Below, piece after piece: positions 60,313 through 64,000 of a stretch of 64,000 nucleotides of DNA. Within the stretch, counting starts at the first letter, position 1. The number at the start of each line of letters is the position of its first letter. The translations under genes and the position numbers were made by a program. Source of the DNA: Siminovitchia sediminis (GTDB taxonomy: Bacteria; Bacillota; Bacilli; Bacillales; Bacillaceae_C); the NCBI RefSeq assembly GCF_042680885.1, contig NZ_JBHUEO010000019.1:1-64000 (forward strand), in the 5' to 3' direction. The notes beneath the pieces are model-generated. The model saw nothing but the letters and a program-made list of their open reading frames with translations. It made no database searches and was not told the DNA's origin.

Positions 60313-61017
60313 ATGTCACTACTCACGGTCGATATAAAGGAAGCCGGCTATAAAAATAAGGAACCTGCCATCTCAAATGTACACTTTGCTTTGGAACAGG
60401 CAAGCCTGACTGGAATGATCGGAGCCAATGGAGCAGGAAAAAGTACGACCATTAAAGCAATTTTAGGAGAATTGCCTTTCCTGGAAGGAACGATCGAAAT
60501 GGAAGAAGGGACAGCCTATTCATATATACCCGAAAGGCCAGTGTATTATGATGAACTGACTTTATGGGAGCATTTTGAGTTTGTTGGAGCAGTTGAACAG
60601 CTGGGGGAGGGGCATCTAAACTATGCCCGAGAATTATTGAAAAAGTTCCGTCTTTATGAACGGATGCATGAATTCCCGGGAACGTTCTCCAAAGGAATGC
60701 AGCAAAAGGGAATGATCGCACTTGCATTATTTACGGGACCCCGGTTGTTAATCATTGACGAACCATTCATGGGACTGGATCCTTCTTCCACCCGAATGCT
60801 GCTTGAATTATTAGATGAAGAAAAGAATAAGGGGACCGGGATTCTCATGTGTACGCATATATTGGATACCGCCCAGCGGATATGCGACTCATTCATCGTC
60901 ATCGAGCGTGGAACGGTGAAGGCAGCCGGAAACTTGTCAGAGGTACTCACCCAATGCGGCGCCGGCGATGGAAGTTTGTATTCCTGCATTACAACAGAGG
61001 ATGAGCTCAATGACTAG
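60313..61017 (+). CDS. ABC transporter ATPase, EcsA-like
   Basis: A 234-residue ABC ATPase: Walker A GANGAGKST, a degenerate signature FSKGMQQKG (as in EcsA, FSKGMRQK), Walker B LLIIDEPFMGLD and H-loop CTHILDTA. EcsA works with EcsB and influences secretion and proteolysis in B. subtilis. The next gene is an EcsB-like membrane protein and overlaps by 8 bases, so this may be a second Ecs-type system or the main one of this organism. Confidence 0.85.
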   Translation: MSLLTVDIKEAGYKNKEPAISNVHFALEQASLTGMIGANGAGKSTTIKAILGELPFLEGTIEMEEGTAYSYIPERPVYYDELTLWEHFEFVGAVEQLGEGHLNYARELLKKFRLYERMHEFPGTFSKGMQQKGMIALALFTGPRLLIIDEPFMGLDPSSTRMLLELLDEEKNKGTGILMCTHILDTAQRICDSFIVIERGTVKAAGNLSEVLTQCGAGDGSLYSCITTEDELND

Positions 61018-62185
61018 CCGCCAGCTGCTTTTTCGAAGAATCAGGGAAAACTGGCATTTTCAATACTCTGTACTAAAGTCTGTTGTAGACTGGACCGTTC
61101 TAGTTTACCTTGTATTGCCCGCTGTTGGTATTTCTTTCTTTATTTACAGGTCCTGGTGGATAGAGGCGCCAGGCTGGATAGAATCTGTTCCTTTCGGACT
61201 GTTTTTTTCGATTTGTTTCTTTTTATTGTGGGGAAGTACCTTCCAAACCTATATCAGAGAAGCCGACAATGTTTTTTTGCGAAAACAAGAGCGGCTTATG
61301 CTTCGCATGAAGCAGGGTGGAATAGTCCTATCCTCGATGACAGCTATTCTTTCAGGAGGATTCTTATCAGCACTTATAGCCCCTTTTTGGATGTTGCATT
61401 ACGGATACACAGGTACCGATCTGGCGCTGTTTCTCAGTCTATGGGTCTCTTTAAAATGGATGATCATGGGGATCAACAGCAGGATGAATGTTCAGCTGAG
61501 TGGGTGGAGGAGTTTCATCAGAGGGATTCCTGTTGCTGCTTTTGCTGCATGTATTTGGTGGGGAAGCTATCATGCGTTTCTGTCAGGCAGCTTGATCTCT
61601 ATGTTTTCCATTGTCTTGTTTAATACACTGGTCTCTATGTTGTTCGTTAGGAAACGATTTACCTCGATACATACTTTTGAGCAGGATCTGTCCATTGATC
61701 AAAAGGTAAAATATAAGTATACGGAATTCATTTTCGGGTTATCTATGGACATGGAAAAACTCCCAAAGCCAAAACCGGTTCGCAGGAGTCCCAGACTTTA
61801 CTCCCGATCCAATCGGATTTTCTCCAGGCGTACCGAAAAAAATGCCTTCTTGGAACTGTTTATTAAAGTCACGGTCCGTGATACTCAATATATCAGGGGC
61901 TATTTGCAAATACTGGGTGTTACATCGGCAGCCATTGTTTTTATACCGCCATTCTGGTTAAAGCTAACAATAGTGATCTCGGGGTATTTTTTTCTGATGA
62001 TCTGGATAGGCATTGTTTGGTATAGGGTGGCGGGCAGCCATCCTTTTACTAAAAAATACACGGAAAATTACGGCTATGCGAAAGCTAAACGGCTGGTGAC
62101 CATCATCCTCTCCATCCCCTATATTTTTATCAGCGGAGCGTACATTGTAATGTTCCAGTCTCTTTCCCTTTTTTTAGCCGGATAA
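61010..62185 (+). CDS. EcsB-like ABC transporter membrane protein
   Basis: A 391-residue membrane protein with about nine hydrophobic segments in an N- and a C-terminal group, and an Arg/Lys-rich cytosolic loop (~250-290; KPKPVRRSPRLYSRSNRIFS). RRIRENWHFQYSVLKSVVDW at the start is typical of EcsB. ATG at 61010 follows AGAGGATGA and overlaps the ATPase stop. Confidence 0.82.
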   Translation: MTSRQLLFRRIRENWHFQYSVLKSVVDWTVLVYLVLPAVGISFFIYRSWWIEAPGWIESVPFGLFFSICFFLLWGSTFQTYIREADNVFLRKQERLMLRMKQGGIVLSSMTAILSGGFLSALIAPFWMLHYGYTGTDLALFLSLWVSLKWMIMGINSRMNVQLSGWRSFIRGIPVAAFAACIWWGSYHAFLSGSLISMFSIVLFNTLVSMLFVRKRFTSIHTFEQDLSIDQKVKYKYTEFIFGLSMDMEKLPKPKPVRRSPRLYSRSNRIFSRRTEKNAFLELFIKVTVRDTQYIRGYLQILGVTSAAIVFIPPFWLKLTIVISGYFFLMIWIGIVWYRVAGSHPFTKKYTENYGYAKAKRLVTIILSIPYIFISGAYIVMFQSLSLFLAG

Positions 62186-62233
62186 ATCGTTGTACAATAA
62201 GAACATTGACAATAGTCCAAAGGAGTATTAAAC

Positions 62234-63655
62234 ATGGCAAAAATCGACTGGAAACAAGAAGTGCATAAACGAAAGAATGAATTAATCCAAGATTTACAAG
62301 GATTGCTTCGCATTCGCAGTGTTTTGAATGAAACGAATGCAACCGAAGAAGCCCCTTTGGGGACCGGAGTAAAAAAAGCGCTGGAGTACTTGCTCGATCT
62401 GGGAAAAAGAGACGGGTTTCTGATTAAGAATGTAGGTAACCTTGCCGGTCATCTTGAAATGGGCTCCGGTGACGGGCTGATTGCAGCCCTTTGCCATGTG
62501 GATGTTGTTCCGGAAGGAGATGGCTGGATTGTTGATCCATTTGGCGGTGAGATCAGAGAGGGAAGAATATACGGCAGAGGAGCGATTGATGATAAAGGGC
62601 CTACCATAGCTGCATATTATGGGATGAAAATTGTAAGAGATCTTGGCCTGCCTATTGATAAGCGTATCCGGTTAATTATTGGGACAGATGAGGAAAGCAA
62701 ATGGCGATGTGTCAATCATTATTTTGAGAATGAAGAAATGCCTGATAGGGGATTTGCCCCTGACGCAGACTTTCCGGTTATCCATGCAGAAAAGGGAATA
62801 GCTGACTTTGACTTAAAACAAAATCGTAATTCTTTAAGAGAAAAAGGGGCGAAAATTACGCTTATTTCCTTTTTTTCAGGCAGACGTTATAATATGGTTC
62901 CAGATTACGCACGGGCAGTATTGGACATCCAGCAGGAACAAACTGAGATTCTCCAGCAGTTTAACGACTTTATCTATCGTCAGGAATTAACCGGGAGATA
63001 TTATGTAGAAAGCGGCTATGTTGTACTGGAACTTGAAGGAATATCTGCCCATGGAATGGAACCGGATCACGGAAAAAACGCCGGGCTGCTTCTTGCAGGT
63101 TTTCTGTCGACCATTAAAATAGATCGGAAAGGAATGGAATTTATTAAAGCAGCTGTTCACTTTTTTTTGGGTGATTCAAGAGGAAGGGCGCTGGGCGTAC
63201 AACATAAAGATGAGCAGATGGGGGATGTCACGATTAATGTAGGCATCATGACGTATAACGATGAAGACGGCGGTCGTTTTGGTTTAAATATGAGGTATCC
63301 TGCATCCTTCTCCTTGGATGAGGGGATGGAGAAAATTATGAGGGCAGCAGAAGAATTTCATTTCCAGGTGTCGGATATTTCAAACTTAAAGCCGCATTAT
63401 GTACCGGCCGATGACATACTAATACAAAAACTGGTGAAAGTCTATGAACAGCAGACAAACGAAAAGGCAGAATTGCTCGCCATCAGCGGAGGAACATATG
63501 CACGTTCCTTACAATCGGGCGTTGCTTTTGGTGCTTTGTTTCCCGGCAGGCCGGATGTGGCCCATCAAAAAGATGAATATATGGAATTAGAGGATTTGCT
63601 TAGGGCTGCGGCATTATATGCCCAGGCATTTTACGAGCTTGCTCTAGATGAATAA
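62234..63655 (+). CDS. pepV: Dipeptidase PepV
   Basis: A 473-residue M20 metallopeptidase that cleaves dipeptides (YtjP in B. subtilis). LCHVDVVPEGDGW and GRGAIDDKGPTIAAYYG supply metal ligands; GTDEESKW includes the general base Glu; ISAHGMEPDHGKNAG is in the lid domain. AAGGAG lies upstream of ATG 62234. dat follows, as in B. subtilis. Confidence 0.94.
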   Translation: MAKIDWKQEVHKRKNELIQDLQGLLRIRSVLNETNATEEAPLGTGVKKALEYLLDLGKRDGFLIKNVGNLAGHLEMGSGDGLIAALCHVDVVPEGDGWIVDPFGGEIREGRIYGRGAIDDKGPTIAAYYGMKIVRDLGLPIDKRIRLIIGTDEESKWRCVNHYFENEEMPDRGFAPDADFPVIHAEKGIADFDLKQNRNSLREKGAKITLISFFSGRRYNMVPDYARAVLDIQQEQTEILQQFNDFIYRQELTGRYYVESGYVVLELEGISAHGMEPDHGKNAGLLLAGFLSTIKIDRKGMEFIKAAVHFFLGDSRGRALGVQHKDEQMGDVTINVGIMTYNDEDGGRFGLNMRYPASFSLDEGMEKIMRAAEEFHFQVSDISNLKPHYVPADDILIQKLVKVYEQQTNEKAELLAISGGTYARSLQSGVAFGALFPGRPDVAHQKDEYMELEDLLRAAALYAQAFYELALDE

Positions 63656-63672
63656 AACAGGAGGAAGAAGAT

Positions 63673-64000
63673 ATGGGGAAGATCATTTTAGGTGATCAAC
63701 TTATGGAACGATCTGTTATCGGCATTGATCTGGAAGATCGGGGATATCAATTTGGTGACGGTGTTTACGAAGTCATCCGGGTATACGAAGGAAAGCTTTT
63801 TACCATGAAGGAACATATCGGCCGGCTATATCAAAGTGCAAAAAAAATAAAAATAACCATCCCTTTGGCACCTGAGCAGATGATGGACCTTGTTGAAAAG
63901 CTTGTCGCAGAAAATAAAGTTTATGATGGCTCCGTCTATATGCAAGTAACCCGAGGGGCTGCACCGCGGACACACATGTTTCCGACTCCTGAAAGTAAGA
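63673..64000 (+). CDS. dat: D-amino-acid aminotransferase (partial)
   Basis: The first 109 residues of a class IV PLP aminotransferase: LEDRGYQFGDGVYEVIRVYE and KEHIGRLYQSA are typical of D-alanine aminotransferase, which makes D-glutamate and D-alanine for the cell wall. The window ends inside the gene, before the PLP lysine. AGGAGGAAGA precedes the ATG, 17 bases after pepV. Confidence 0.92.
   Translation, partial: MGKIILGDQLMERSVIGIDLEDRGYQFGDGVYEVIRVYEGKLFTMKEHIGRLYQSAKKIKITIPLAPEQMMDLVEKLVAENKVYDGSVYMQVTRGAAPRTHMFPTPESK

Overview
The window comes from a low-GC, endospore-forming Bacillota of the Bacillaceae type. The 23S end, 5S and 21 tRNA genes have the same order as trnB of Bacillus subtilis as I know it. 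They are followed by genes that match the B. subtilis menF to dat neighbourhood: menFDHBE, ytkD, ytlACD, ytmA, pckA, metK, asnB, ytpAB, mnmM (ytqB), leuS, ytgP (murJ), pepV and dat. Species cannot be fixed from the sequence alone.

Layout. 1-2537: rRNA end and tRNA cluster, with a dispersed repeat inside the 23S-5S spacer. 2546-3456: decayed IS1182-like element. 3460-10879: yteA and the menaquinone operon menFDHBE, with menC absent after menE. 10920-16721: housekeeping genes (DUF1540, yidD, dps, ytkD) and an ABC importer of the sulfonate/nitrate/HMP type. 16821-18558: ytmA, a gene-poor stretch and an MpsC-family gene.

18826-31699 is an accessory operon. It holds a hydantoinase-type amidohydrolase, an isochorismatase-fold amidase, UbiX, UbiD, a bacterial microcompartment (BMC) shell set (three BMC-H, one BMC-P, one divergent tandem-BMC protein and a BMC-associated protein), a divergent adenine-deaminase-like enzyme, a cyclase-family hydrolase, a DUF1989 protein, an M20 deacylase and an SsnA/Atz-type deaminase. 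31932-37804 follows with an EamA transporter and two tandem glycine riboswitches controlling glyA-sdaAB-sdaAA and a HesB-like gene plus purU. 38345-40942 holds an NCS2 purine/pyrimidine permease with a cre box, a fragment of a second purine permease, and a Rieske oxygenase.

Main interpretation (inference). The BMC operon encodes an encapsulated version of the xanthine-to-glycine route known from purine-fermenting clostridia: ring opening of xanthine, loss of the carbamoyl group, prFMN-dependent decarboxylation to 4-aminoimidazole, deamination, ring opening to formiminoglycine, then deimination and deformylation to glycine and formate. Gene order follows the order of these reactions. The glycine-riboswitch genes next door would turn glycine into serine and pyruvate and recycle formyl-tetrahydrofolate. 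No aldehyde dehydrogenase, PduL or alcohol dehydrogenase is present, so this is not a standard aldehyde metabolosome.

41142-64000 returns to conserved Bacillus genes: pckA, SAM-riboswitch metK, asnB, ytoA, ytpAB, mnmM, T-box leuS, a rhodanese, cse60, ytfP, murJ, an rsuA-type pseudouridine synthase, ytzE, an ecsAB-like pair, pepV and a truncated dat.
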